From an uncultured Lachnoclostridium sp. (lineage in GTDB: Bacteria > Bacillota > Clostridia > Lachnospirales > Lachnospiraceae), in assembly GCA_946499505.1 (NCBI GenBank), contig CAMMSL010000008.1:34453-98452 (forward strand): DNA of 64,000 nt, read 5' to 3'. Of the stretch, positions 25,806-34,347 are shown one piece after another. Below the pieces are notes generated by a model. It had not been told where the DNA came from. It saw only the letters and a program-made list of their open reading frames with translations, and did not search any database. Position numbers and translations under genes: made by a program. Position 1 is the first letter of the stretch. Each line of letters starts with the position of its first letter.

Positions 25806-27587
25806 ATGAGCAGAGTGATCGGAATCGATCTGGGAACTACCAACAGTTGTGTTTCCGTAGTTGAAAATGATACGCCGGTGATCATACCGAGTGCGACGGG
25901 GGCGACGACAACACCGAGTATTGTCGCGTTTACGAAGAACGGAGAACGGCTGGTCGGAGAGGCTGCGGCAAGACAGGCGGTGACGAATCCCGAACGGACG
26001 ATCACATCGGTAAAAAGGCATATGGGCAGCGACTGGTCGGCAAAAATCGACGGGAAAGAATATAAACCGCAGACGATCAGTGCCATGATCCTGATGCAGC
26101 TGAAGAAGGATGCAGAGAAATTTCTCGGGGAAGAGGTAACGGAAGCTGTTATTACGGTACCTGCATATTTTAACGATATCCAGAGGCAGGCGACAAAAGA
26201 CGCCGGCAGGATCGCGGGACTCAATGTCAAACGTATCATCAACGAGCCGACAAGCGCCGCGCTTTCCTACGGCCTGAACCATGGTGAGCCGCAGAAAGTC
26301 ATGGTCTATGATCTTGGCGGAGGCACGTTTGATGTATCGATCATCGAGATCGGCGAAGGGATTATAGAAGTGCTGGCTACGTCAGGCAATAACCATCTGG
26401 GCGGGGATGATTTCGACGAGCGGCTTGTTCAGGGAATCGTGCGGAAATTTAAGGAGAAGACCCGTGTGGATCTGTCAAAGGATTTCGCTGCTATGCAGAG
26501 GATTCGGGAGGCGGCGGAACGTGCGAAGAAGGAACTTTCCACCAGCGATACCACGCATATCATGCAGCCGTTTATCACGCAGGTCAAAGGAGAGGCGCTG
26601 CATCTGGATATGGTGATCACGCGGCAGGAATTTGAAGCTATGATCAGTGATCTGATCCAGAAGACGGAGGATCCAGTGAGAAATGCATTAAACGATGCAC
26701 ATATCAGTCCGTCACAGCTTGGAAGGGTCCTGCTTGTGGGCGGCTCTACGAGAGTTCCGGCAGTCCAGAGAAAAGTGCGGGAGATGACGGGCAAGGAGCC
26801 TTCAAGGAATATCAATCCGGATGAGTGTGTGGCGAAAGGCGCGGCAATCCTGGGCAGTACGCTTCAGGGCAGAGGACTTGTCGCCGCGGGAACGGGTCAG
26901 GATCTGCTCCTTCTTGACGTGACGCCGCTGAGCCTTTCCATAGAGACAGTCGGCGGAGTGGCAACCCGTATCGTGCAGAGGAATACGACACTTCCGGCAA
27001 GGTACTCCCAGATATTCTCTACGGCTGCGCCTTATCAGAGAAATGTGGACATTCATGTCCTTCAGGGAGAACGTCCGATGGCGAGGGATAACAAGACTAT
27101 AGGAAAATTCCGCCTGAAAGGGATCAAGCCGGCGCCGGCGGGCGTGCCGCAGATTGAAGTCACATTTGATATCGATGCAAACGGTATCCTGAAAGTATCC
27201 GCCAGGGATCTGGATACAGGAAGAGAACAGTCCATCACGATCACTGCTGACGACAGGATGTCGGATATAGAGATACAGCAGGCGATGCAGGATGCGCAGA
27301 ACTATGCGTCTCAGGATCAGGTGAGAAAGGATGCTATTGAACTATTGGGAGAGGCAAACAAGCTGCTTGTCCGGACAGAGCGCTGCGTGAAAAATGCGGG
27401 GAAACTGCTTGACAAAGCGGTGAAAAAACAGGTGAAGGGGGACACTGCAAAGCTTCAGAAGCTTGTGGCTAAATGCAGACTTGACCGTGTGGACGAGAAT
27501 CAGCTGGCGGAGATCAGAGCGGCAAAAGAACAGCTGGAACGCAGTGCCGGAGATATCCTGACGCAGTACGATGGAGGACAGCAGTAA
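25806..27587 (+). CDS. DnaK/Hsp70 paralogue
   Basis: A 593-residue Hsp70 with an intact ATPase domain ([50 protein letters not shown]) and a recognisable peptide-binding domain ([15 protein letters not shown]). The C-terminal lid is short and ends in GGQQ. I prefer the ATG at 25806 because AGGAG lies eight bases away; 25800 is the alternative. It stands alone, without hrcA, grpE or dnaJ and without CIRCE, so it is probably a second Hsp70 rather than the housekeeping DnaK; this cannot be proved from the window. Confidence 0.85.
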   Translation: MSRVIGIDLGTTNSCVSVVENDTPVIIPSATGATTTPSIVAFTKNGERLVGEAAARQAVTNPERTITSVKRHMGSDWSAKIDGKEYKPQTISAMILMQLKKDAEKFLGEEVTEAVITVPAYFNDIQRQATKDAGRIAGLNVKRIINEPTSAALSYGLNHGEPQKVMVYDLGGGTFDVSIIEIGEGIIEVLATSGNNHLGGDDFDERLVQGIVRKFKEKTRVDLSKDFAAMQRIREAAERAKKELSTSDTTHIMQPFITQVKGEALHLDMVITRQEFEAMISDLIQKTEDPVRNALNDAHISPSQLGRVLLVGGSTRVPAVQRKVREMTGKEPSRNINPDECVAKGAAILGSTLQGRGLVAAGTGQDLLLLDVTPLSLSIETVGGVATRIVQRNTTLPARYSQIFSTAAPYQRNVDIHVLQGERPMARDNKTIGKFRLKGIKPAPAGVPQIEVTFDIDANGILKVSARDLDTGREQSITITADDRMSDIEIQQAMQDAQNYASQDQVRKDAIELLGEANKLLVRTERCVKNAGKLLDKAVKKQVKGDTAKLQKLVAKCRLDRVDENQLAEIRAAKEQLERSAGDILTQYDGGQQ

Positions 27588-27617
27588 CAATTCGGCACAT
27601 ACCTTCTGCAAAACTGT

Positions 27618-27646
27618 TTGACAGACAGCCGGATGAGTTATATTGT
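27618..27646 (+). promoter_or_regulatory. Promoter of the KaiC-like/PEP-synthase-like gene
   Basis: TTGACA (27618-27623), 17 bases, TATTGT (27641-27646). Transcription would begin near 27653, upstream of a terminator-like hairpin in the leader. Confidence 0.75.
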
Positions 27647-27670
27647 AGAATATATAGTAAATGAACGAAA

Positions 27671-27716
27671 GCGAGGATGCTTTACCTTAGGGGAAAGTGT
27701 CCTTGCTTTTATTTTG
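27671..27716 (+). terminator. Terminator-like hairpin in the 5' leader (possible attenuator)
   Basis: GCGAGGATGCTTTACC pairs with GGGAAAGTGTCCTTGC (G-U pairs included), with a TTAG loop, followed by TTTTATTTTG. It sits between the promoter and the start codon. An alternative short hairpin AAAGC/GCTTT overlaps the left arm and could act as antiterminator. Confidence 0.65.
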
Positions 27717-27734
27717 CGGCAAAGGAGGTATAAG

Positions 27735-30314
27735 ATGGGAGCGTTTGACAAGATAAAGAGCGGGCTGCCGGGAATGGATGAACTGTTAAATTATATCCGG
27801 ATGGGGGACAACGTAGTCTGGAGTGTATCGGATCTGGAGGATTTTAAATTTTTTGCAGTACCGTTTGCGGAGCAGGCGATCAGGGACGGGAGAAATCTGA
27901 TCTATATGCGTTTCGCCGATCATGAACCACTTCTCACACCGAGGCCGGGAGTTAAGATCTGCGAGTTTGACCCCGATAAGGGGTTTGAGGCGTTTACTGT
28001 GGATATCCATGACAGGATCGCTGAGGAGGGCAAGGATGCGTTCTATGTGTTTGACAGTCTGTCGTCTCTTCAGTCCGTATGGTACACAGACCTGATGATG
28101 GGCAACTTTTTCCGCGTGACCTGTCCTTATCTGTTTCAGTTGGATACCGTGGCATATTTCCCGCTGCTGCGGGGCAGGCATTCCTTTGAAGCAGTCGCCC
28201 GCATCAGAGATACCACGCAGCTTCTTCTGGATGTATACCGGGGTGACAGGATATATCTCCATCCTCTCAAGGTCTGGAATCGTTATTCTACAAGGATGTT
28301 CCTTCCGCATTCATGCAGCCTCATGCAGAATGCCGAGTGCCGGTTCGAGACAGTGGACGGCGGCGTTGCGATGAGCAGGTATTATCAGCTTGTGGAGGAG
28401 GAAGAGGAGAAAAATCAGGATCAGGACTATGACAGCCATGACAGGTTTTTCTCGCTTGCGAAGCTGGATTACCAGCGGGGGATTTTCAGCGAGGAAACAG
28501 AGCGGCAGATTATAGAGAGCACGCTGACAAAAGACCGGAGACTTCAGGAAATGATCAGGAAATACTTCAGGCCGAGAGATTATTTTCAGCTTCGGGACCG
28601 CATGGTCGGCAGCGGTTCTCTGGGCGGAAAAGCATGCGGCATGCTACTTGCCCGGAAGATCATACATACAGAGCTTCCGGAGTACAGGAAATATTTTGAA
28701 CCCCATGATTCCTTTTATATCGGATCAGATGTCTTTTACACGTATATTGTGTCCAACAATTGCTGGGAGACACGGATCGAACAGCGCACGGAAGAGGGAT
28801 ATTTTACTAAGGCGGAGGCGCTGAAAGAAGCATTGATGTCCGGTACTTTTCCGCCTGATATCAGGGAGAAGTTCAAGACCTTGCTGGAATATTTCGGGCA
28901 GAGCCCGATCATTGTCCGTTCCTCCAGTTTTCTGGAAGATGGGTTCGGAAATGCATTTGCCGGAAAGTACGAATCGGTGTTCTGTGTGAATCAGGGATCT
29001 CCCGAGGAACGTCTGGAAGCCTTTGAATCGGCAGTGCGGACGGTCTATGCAAGTACTATGGACATCTCTGCACTTGAGTATCGGAAGCAGAGAGGGCTGC
29101 AGCACAGTGACGAACAGATGGCGGTTCTTGTCCAGAGAGTATCCGGTTCCTATCATGGAGATCTGTTCTTCCCTGCAGCGGCGGGAGTGGGATACAGTTA
29201 CAGCTCTTACCGGTGGAATAAATATATGGATCCGTCGGCAGGACTGCTGCGGATCGTAGCCGGACTAGGGACAAGGGCTGTGGACCGCCCGGATCACGAT
29301 TACCCGAGGCTGGCAAATCTTGACCGTCCGGCGGTTCCCATGCAGAACAGTGTGGCAGACCGGCACCGGTTTTCCCAGCGCATTATGGATGTGCTCGATA
29401 CAGGAAAGAATAAGTTGACAGAGATAGGGATCGATTCTCTGATTGAGGATCTTCCCCTGTGGTATAAGAAAGCGGTCATGGAGCGTGATTATGAGGCAGA
29501 AGCGGCTCTGAAGCGGATGAACCGTCCGCGGCAGGTATGGTTTACCACCTGTCAGGGGCTTCTGGAGAACAGGCAATTTACAGGACTGATGCAAAAGATG
29601 CTCAAGACTCTTGACCGGGTATACGGGAATCCTGTGGATATTGAATATACGGTAAATCTGGATGATCAGGGGGATTTTGTCGTCAATCTGCTACAGTGCA
29701 GGCCGCTCTATACCGGAGGAAGGGGAACGGTCACGGAGATTCCGGAATTACCGGAGAAAAACGTATTTTTCCGGCTGAAGGACTCGGCTATGGGAAGTTC
29801 GGTGAAAGAGAAGATCGATGTGGTCGTGCAGATTGATGCCAGAGCTTATTATGAGTATCCGTATGCGCTGAAACCGCAGGCGGCGGAAACAGTAGGAGCC
29901 ATTAATGCGTATTATAAAGGAAAGAAAAAACGTATCCTGCTCATGACTCCTGGCAGGGTGGGCACATCATCGCCGGAGCTCGGTGTGCCGGTGAGTTTTG
30001 CACAGATATCGGGATTTTGCGGGATCTGCGAGGTGTCAGATAACCGGGCAGGATATATGCCGGAATTGAGTTACGGAAGCCATATGTTCCAGGATTTGGT
30101 GGAAGCAGGAATATTCTACTGCGCACTGTGGGGAGATGAGAGGACGGTACAGTATAATGAAGCATTCTTCGGAAATCTTGAGAATCTGTTTCCTGCGATC
30201 TGTCCGGAGCGGAAAGAACTGGAGGGCATGTTCCGGGTAAGCGAGCCGGAAGATCTGTGGTATTGGAACAATGAACAGACCGGGGAGACTGTGTGCGGGA
30301 TATTGCATGAGTAA
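27735..30314 (+). CDS. Large protein with KaiC/RecA-like and PEP/pyruvate-binding (ATP-grasp) domains
   Basis: An 859-residue protein starting MGAFDKIKSGLPGMDELL behind AAAGGAGG. Residues about 1-200 resemble a KaiC/RAD55-type RecA fold (GLPGMDELL entry, FYVFDSLSSLQSVW as Walker-B-like), but the Walker A lysine motif is missing (GDNVVWSVSDLEDF). The middle (about 300-640) is a PPDK/PEP-synthase N-terminal domain: GSLGGKACGMLL, IIVRSSSFLEDGFGNAFAGK, DIEYTV. The C-terminal LLMTPGRVGTSSPELGVPVS segment resembles a conserved block I recall from similar proteins in Bacteroidetes. The swivelling His domain of true PEP synthase is not obvious. Substrate unknown; expression is probably controlled by the leader hairpin. 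Confidence 0.8.
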   Translation: MGAFDKIKSGLPGMDELLNYIRMGDNVVWSVSDLEDFKFFAVPFAEQAIRDGRNLIYMRFADHEPLLTPRPGVKICEFDPDKGFEAFTVDIHDRIAEEGKDAFYVFDSLSSLQSVWYTDLMMGNFFRVTCPYLFQLDTVAYFPLLRGRHSFEAVARIRDTTQLLLDVYRGDRIYLHPLKVWNRYSTRMFLPHSCSLMQNAECRFETVDGGVAMSRYYQLVEEEEEKNQDQDYDSHDRFFSLAKLDYQRGIFSEETERQIIESTLTKDRRLQEMIRKYFRPRDYFQLRDRMVGSGSLGGKACGMLLARKIIHTELPEYRKYFEPHDSFYIGSDVFYTYIVSNNCWETRIEQRTEEGYFTKAEALKEALMSGTFPPDIREKFKTLLEYFGQSPIIVRSSSFLEDGFGNAFAGKYESVFCVNQGSPEERLEAFESAVRTVYASTMDISALEYRKQRGLQHSDEQMAVLVQRVSGSYHGDLFFPAAAGVGYSYSSYRWNKYMDPSAGLLRIVAGLGTRAVDRPDHDYPRLANLDRPAVPMQNSVADRHRFSQRIMDVLDTGKNKLTEIGIDSLIEDLPLWYKKAVMERDYEAEAALKRMNRPRQVWFTTCQGLLENRQFTGLMQKMLKTLDRVYGNPVDIEYTVNLDDQGDFVVNLLQCRPLYTGGRGTVTEIPELPEKNVFFRLKDSAMGSSVKEKIDVVVQIDARAYYEYPYALKPQAAETVGAINAYYKGKKKRILLMTPGRVGTSSPELGVPVSFAQISGFCGICEVSDNRAGYMPELSYGSHMFQDLVEAGIFYCALWGDERTVQYNEAFFGNLENLFPAICPERKELEGMFRVSEPEDLWYWNNEQTGETVCGILHE

Positions 30315-30382
30315 AACAGCGGCGGCAGCCGCAATAAGCACGAAGTGCGGTTTTACGAATGGCGCGTGCTGAACTGTTACTC
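30311..30382 (+). repeat. Dispersed structured repeat, copy 2
   Basis: Outer stem GTAAAAC (30311-30317) with GTTTTAC (30350-30356), hairpins GCGGC-GGCA-GCCGC and GCAC-GAA-GTGC, then GAATGGCGCG-T-GCTGAAC. The first bases overlap the stop codon of the preceding gene. Compared with copy 1 (11036-11107) at least three outer-stem pairs and one hairpin pair change in a compensatory way. The rest of the gap to 30511 shows no gene. Confidence 0.75.
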
Positions 30383-30511
30383 CTGGATGGAAGAGGAACA
30401 TTTCCCCTCTGGAAATTTTTCTGAAAATGTGCTATATATTTATTTTGTATCATTTTTGGCATTAAAGAGAAACTGTATTTTGACATCAGTGTGAAATCTG
30501 GAGGGATTACA

Positions 30512-31852
30512 ATGTGGATCGCTGACAAATATATTGATCATGTAAAAGAAGAGACGACGGCACATCCCGGTAAGAGCTGGGACCAGATGCTGCTTGGCTT
30601 TAAACTGAACAAACTTCGCACAAAGCTGCTTCCGAAGAAAGGAATATCGAAGGGCTATCAGAAGCTGGAAACCATGATGATGACCTTTGTGGCGGACTCG
30701 CTGGCCCGCCCGGAAAGTTATGTGTGGGGCAATATTTTTTCACCTTGTGAGATCATGGAGTGCTTCGGACTGAACACCCTCTCGATCGAGTGTCTTTCCT
30801 GCTATTTCAGCGGGTATCATCTGGAAGATTTCTTTATCGACTACGCGCAGAATACGGGGATTGCTCCGACGTTATGTTCCTACCACAAGACATTTGTGGG
30901 AGCGATCGACAGCGGGTCGGTGCCGGTACCGCAGTATGCGGTGACGACCTCGCTGTCCTGCGACGGGAACCTGAATACATTCCGCTATCTGGAGAAGAAG
31001 AAGGGAGTGCCCTTTACTTTTCTGGACGTTCCTTACAGGGATGACGAGGCGTCTGTGGATTATCTGGCAGAACAGTTAAAAGAGTTCACGGCAGAACTTG
31101 AGAGACGTTTCGGAAAATCCTTTGACGAAGAAAAACTGAAAAATGTAATACGCATTGAGAATGAGACGAGAAAAGAACTGATGCACTTCTTTAAACTGCA
31201 GAGTGAACGGTATTATCCCGGCGAGCTGATCAGCCATCTCTATATGATGATGGGAATGCATCTGCTCATCGGCAAGCAGGAATTTCTGGATCTGATCCGG
31301 TTTATGATAAAGGATATCGAGAACTATCCGAAATTTGACGGTAAGAAGATCCTGTGGGTCCATCTGCTTCCGTTCTATCAGGAGACGCTGCAGAGCTATT
31401 TTAACTCCAACAGGAAATACCAGATTATCGCCAGCGATATCATCATCGATTCCATGGAAGAGATGGACGAGACAAAACCGTTCCATGCGCTGGCGAAGAA
31501 GATCATCCGCAATCTGTACAACGGCTCCTATTCCCACAGAGCGGATATGGTCGGAAAGCTGGCGGATACCCTCCATCCGGACGCTGTCATCCAGTTCTGC
31601 CACTGGGGATGCAAGCAGTCTTCGGGCGGCAGTCTTCTGCTCAAAGAGAAATTAAATGAGATGGATATTCCCATGCTGATCCTTGACGGAGACGGCATTG
31701 ACCGGAGGAACAGCCATGACGGCCAGATCAAGACGCGTCTGGAAGCATTCCTGGAGATGCTGGAAAACGGAAGCCCGGCAGAGACGGACGAAGACGCCGG
31801 TAAGAACAGCAGGGGGCAGATTACAGAGGAGGAGCAGGAGAGAGCATGTTAG
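30512..31852 (+). CDS. 2-hydroxyacyl-CoA dehydratase-family subunit (HgdA/B-like)
   Basis: A 446-residue protein of the HgdB/BcrB/FldB group, which binds an iron-sulfur cluster that receives a high-energy electron. Candidate cluster cysteines are in SPCEIMECF, ECLSCYFSG and CHWGCKQSSGG. The late SGGSLLLKEKLNEMDIPMLILDGDGIDRR segment is typical. Start at MWIADKYIDH behind GGAGGGATT. It overlaps the next gene by seven bases; together they encode two dehydratase subunits and the activator. The actual substrate is not evident: (R)-2-hydroxyacyl-CoA dehydration, aromatic ring reduction, or a double-cubane-cluster small-molecule reductase are all possible. Confidence 0.85.
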   Translation: MWIADKYIDHVKEETTAHPGKSWDQMLLGFKLNKLRTKLLPKKGISKGYQKLETMMMTFVADSLARPESYVWGNIFSPCEIMECFGLNTLSIECLSCYFSGYHLEDFFIDYAQNTGIAPTLCSYHKTFVGAIDSGSVPVPQYAVTTSLSCDGNLNTFRYLEKKKGVPFTFLDVPYRDDEASVDYLAEQLKEFTAELERRFGKSFDEEKLKNVIRIENETRKELMHFFKLQSERYYPGELISHLYMMMGMHLLIGKQEFLDLIRFMIKDIENYPKFDGKKILWVHLLPFYQETLQSYFNSNRKYQIIASDIIIDSMEEMDETKPFHALAKKIIRNLYNGSYSHRADMVGKLADTLHPDAVIQFCHWGCKQSSGGSLLLKEKLNEMDIPMLILDGDGIDRRNSHDGQIKTRLEAFLEMLENGSPAETDEDAGKNSRGQITEEEQERAC

Positions 31853-33513
31853 GTTATATATGTAAATACGCACCGGTAGAAGTGTTTGAATCCATGGGAG
31901 TTCAGATGGAGCGGATCGAGCCGGATGTGACGAATTTTAATCAGGCGGAGATCCGGATGCATCCAAATATCTGCAGCTTTGCGAAGGGCGTGCTGGAAGA
32001 GGTCATGAGCAGTGATTATGAAGGGGTGATCCTGACGACCTGCTGTGACAGTATCCGCAGGCTCTATGATGTGCTCAGAGAAGAATTTCCGGACAAGTTT
32101 ATCTATATGCTGGATACGCCCCGGATCACGAAAGATGCGGGGATCACTCTGTATGAGCAGCGTATCCGTACAATGATAGAAGAATTCGAGAAGTTCTCGG
32201 GAAAAACATTTGATGAGGAAAAATTCTGTGCATATTTAAAAGAAAAAGAGGAAGCACGGCAGTATGATGTAAAGGACAATGCCCTTAACATCGGTATTAT
32301 CGGAGCCCGTGCCAACGAGAGTATAAAAAAGATCCTTGCGGAGAACGGGGCAAATGTGGCATTTGACCTTACCTGTACGGGGCTTGGCAGGAAGATCCTT
32401 GTCGACGAAAAAGACGTATTGACCGGATATGCGAGAGGACTTTTGAGCCAGTTCCCATGCATGAGGATGGAGCAGGCGGCAGGCCGCGATGAGCTGATCC
32501 GCAGAAGCGCGGGAAGTGTAGACGGCATTATCTATCACACGGTGCAGTTCTGTGATAATTATGCCTATGAATACGCATGGCTCAAGGAATGGCTGGACCG
32601 TCCGCTTTTACTGCTGGAGACCGACTATACGAGACAGAGCGGAGGTCAGGTGCGTACGAGGATCGAGGCATTTCTCGAATCACTGACAGCGGAGAGAAAG
32701 AAACCGGAAAGAAAGAGAAAGGAAGACGGGACAATGTATGTAATGGGAATAGACAGCGGATCCACATCGACCAATGCGGTCATCATGGATCAGGACAGAA
32801 AGATCAAGGCATTTTCCGTGGTCCGTACCGGAGCCAAATCCGGTGTCAGCGCGGATAAGGTACTCCACGAAGTGCTTGAGAAAGCGGGACTGAAGCGGGA
32901 GGATATCTCATGGATCGTATCTACCGGATACGGCCGTGTGAGTATTGAGTTTGCCGATGAGAATGTGACGGAGATCAGCTGCCACGGCAAGGGCGCGCAT
33001 TATTTCAATCCGAAGATCCGCACGATCCTCGATATCGGCGGACAGGACAGCAAAGCAATCCGCTTAAGCGAGAGCGGAGAGGTAAAAGACTTCGTTATGA
33101 ATGATAAGTGCGCGGCGGGAACCGGCCGTTTCCTTGAGATGATCGCCCGGACGCTGGAAGTGTCTCTGGACGAGCTGGGAGCGATCGCACTGACGTCTAA
33201 GGAGAAGATTGAGATCACCAGTATGTGCTCGGTATTTGCGGAGTCCGAAGTGATCTCTCTGATCGCCAATAACAAGGAGAAAGCGGACATCGCGGACGGC
33301 GTCTGCCATGCCATCGCCAACAAGGCTTCCGGTCTGCTGCGGCGTGTGGGCATGGAGCCGGAATTCATGATGACCGGAGGCGTGGCGAAGAATCCGGGCG
33401 TGGTGCGCGCGGTGGAAGAGAAGATTGGTTCAAAGCTCTATATCTGCGAAGAGCCGGAGATCGTGGGTGCTGCGGGAGCGGCTATCTACGCGCTGGAAAA
33501 GATGGGTGCTTAA
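31846..33513 (+). CDS. Fusion of dehydratase subunit and ATP-dependent activator (BcrA/HgdC-like)
   Basis: A 555-residue fusion. Residues 1-285 are a second HgdB/FldC-like subunit (YICKYAPVEVFESMG, TTCCDSIRRLYDVL, VQFCDNYAYEYAWLKEW, TDYTRQSGGQVRTRIEAF). After a charged Lys/Arg/Glu linker, residues 297-555 are a complete activator ATPase of the ASKHA fold: GIDSGSTSTNAVIMD, IGGQDSKAIRL, and the cluster-binding CAAGTGRFLE and TSMCSVFAESE, with MTGGVAKNPGV. The activator normally is a separate homodimer that hands one electron to the dehydratase by ATP hydrolysis; here the fusion would tie it to the catalytic subunit. Confidence 0.88.
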   Translation: MLGYICKYAPVEVFESMGVQMERIEPDVTNFNQAEIRMHPNICSFAKGVLEEVMSSDYEGVILTTCCDSIRRLYDVLREEFPDKFIYMLDTPRITKDAGITLYEQRIRTMIEEFEKFSGKTFDEEKFCAYLKEKEEARQYDVKDNALNIGIIGARANESIKKILAENGANVAFDLTCTGLGRKILVDEKDVLTGYARGLLSQFPCMRMEQAAGRDELIRRSAGSVDGIIYHTVQFCDNYAYEYAWLKEWLDRPLLLLETDYTRQSGGQVRTRIEAFLESLTAERKKPERKRKEDGTMYVMGIDSGSTSTNAVIMDQDRKIKAFSVVRTGAKSGVSADKVLHEVLEKAGLKREDISWIVSTGYGRVSIEFADENVTEISCHGKGAHYFNPKIRTILDIGGQDSKAIRLSESGEVKDFVMNDKCAAGTGRFLEMIARTLEVSLDELGAIALTSKEKIEITSMCSVFAESEVISLIANNKEKADIADGVCHAIANKASGLLRRVGMEPEFMMTGGVAKNPGVVRAVEEKIGSKLYICEEPEIVGAAGAAIYALEKMGA

Positions 33514-33542
33514 ATTTCGCTGTTTCCGGACAGAGCAGGCGT

Positions 33543-33626
33543 GAGTTTTATTCGCTGTTCCTTGCCAATCCATGCCCCATGTCGGACGAAGAGTGTGCAG
33601 GGATCTTTGAGAAATCTTACAGATAA
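33543..33626 (+). pseudogene. C-terminal remnant of an iron-containing alcohol dehydrogenase
   Basis: In frame with the TAA at 33624-33626 the sequence reads SLFLANPCPMSDEECAGIFE then KSYR-stop. The intact paralogue at 37395-38564 ends GLFMSDPVQMTDEECAAIYE then KSYR-stop, the same pattern and the same end. Only about 25 codons remain and there is no start or upstream homology. The rest of the 33514-33840 gap contains a hairpin and the next promoter. Confidence 0.7.
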
Positions 33627-33659
33627 GAGCGATTAGGAAATAGAATAGAAGTACTGAAA

Positions 33660-33703
33660 ATACCTCTTCTGCTTTAGGGCAGAAACGGGGGATTTTTTGT
33701 TTC
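33660..33703 (+). terminator. Probable terminator downstream of the dehydratase genes
   Basis: TTCTGC-TTTAG-GGCAGAA hairpin within C/G-rich flanks, followed by ATTTTTTG. Confidence 0.55.
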
Positions 33704-33784
33704 CGGCAATGAAAAAGTATGGACCGGACAGATTTATAACATCAGCGGTTGAAACTAACTGCACCGCGAATTTTACAAAAATAG

Positions 33785-33840
33785 TTGCGTCCGCTACAAA
33801 AATGTGATATAGTTCCCATTCGGAACGGGAAATTCCCGTT
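33785..33840 (+). promoter_or_regulatory. marR-MFS promoter and operator
   Basis: TTGCGT (33785-33790), 17 bases, TATAGT (33808-33813). AACGGGAAATTCCCGTT (33824-33840) is a perfect inverted repeat just after the expected start point, the typical position of a MarR operator. Confidence 0.75.
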
Positions 33841-33882
33841 TAATCATAGTATCTGATGAATATGATAAGGAGGCGTTTCAGT

Positions 33883-34347
33883 ATGTGCGAGCATTGGTTC
33901 CCGGAAATGGGACGCTGGGTATCGATTTTTGACCGGCTCATGAAAATGTATTATGACCGGGGGCTTTCGGAATTTGAGATCGGCTGGGGCCAGCAGTTCT
34001 ATGTGGAGTATCTTTACACTCATCCGGGTGCGACTTCTCAGGAGATGGCGGAGCGGTTCCGCGTGGACCGTGCCACGCTGACAAAGACAATAAAGAAACT
34101 CGGCGAAGTAGGATATATACGCGTCGCAGGAGATGAGAAGGACCGGAGGGTGAAGCATCTGTATCTGACAGAGAAAGCCATTCCGGCAGCTGAGAGGATC
34201 AAGACAGTCCACGCAGACTTCTATGAGACGCTGAGCCGAGATATCCCCCGGGAGGAACTGGCGCTGACAGAACGTACCCTGCAGCGGATGGCAGACAATA
34301 TCAATCAGAAAGTATGGCACAGAATGGAGGAACATCATGGAAAATAA
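33883..34347 (+). CDS. MarR-family transcriptional regulator
   Basis: A 154-residue MarR protein starting MCEHWFPEMG behind AAGGAGG (nine bases). The winged helix-turn-helix is clear: GATSQEMAERFRVDRATLTK, then VAGDEKDRRVKHLYLTEK. It overlaps the exporter gene by 11 bases and most likely represses both genes by binding the AACGGGAAATTCCCGTT repeat in the promoter, releasing it when a toxic ligand appears. The ligand is unknown. Confidence 0.9.
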   Translation: MCEHWFPEMGRWVSIFDRLMKMYYDRGLSEFEIGWGQQFYVEYLYTHPGATSQEMAERFRVDRATLTKTIKKLGEVGYIRVAGDEKDRRVKHLYLTEKAIPAAERIKTVHADFYETLSRDIPREELALTERTLQRMADNINQKVWHRMEEHHGK

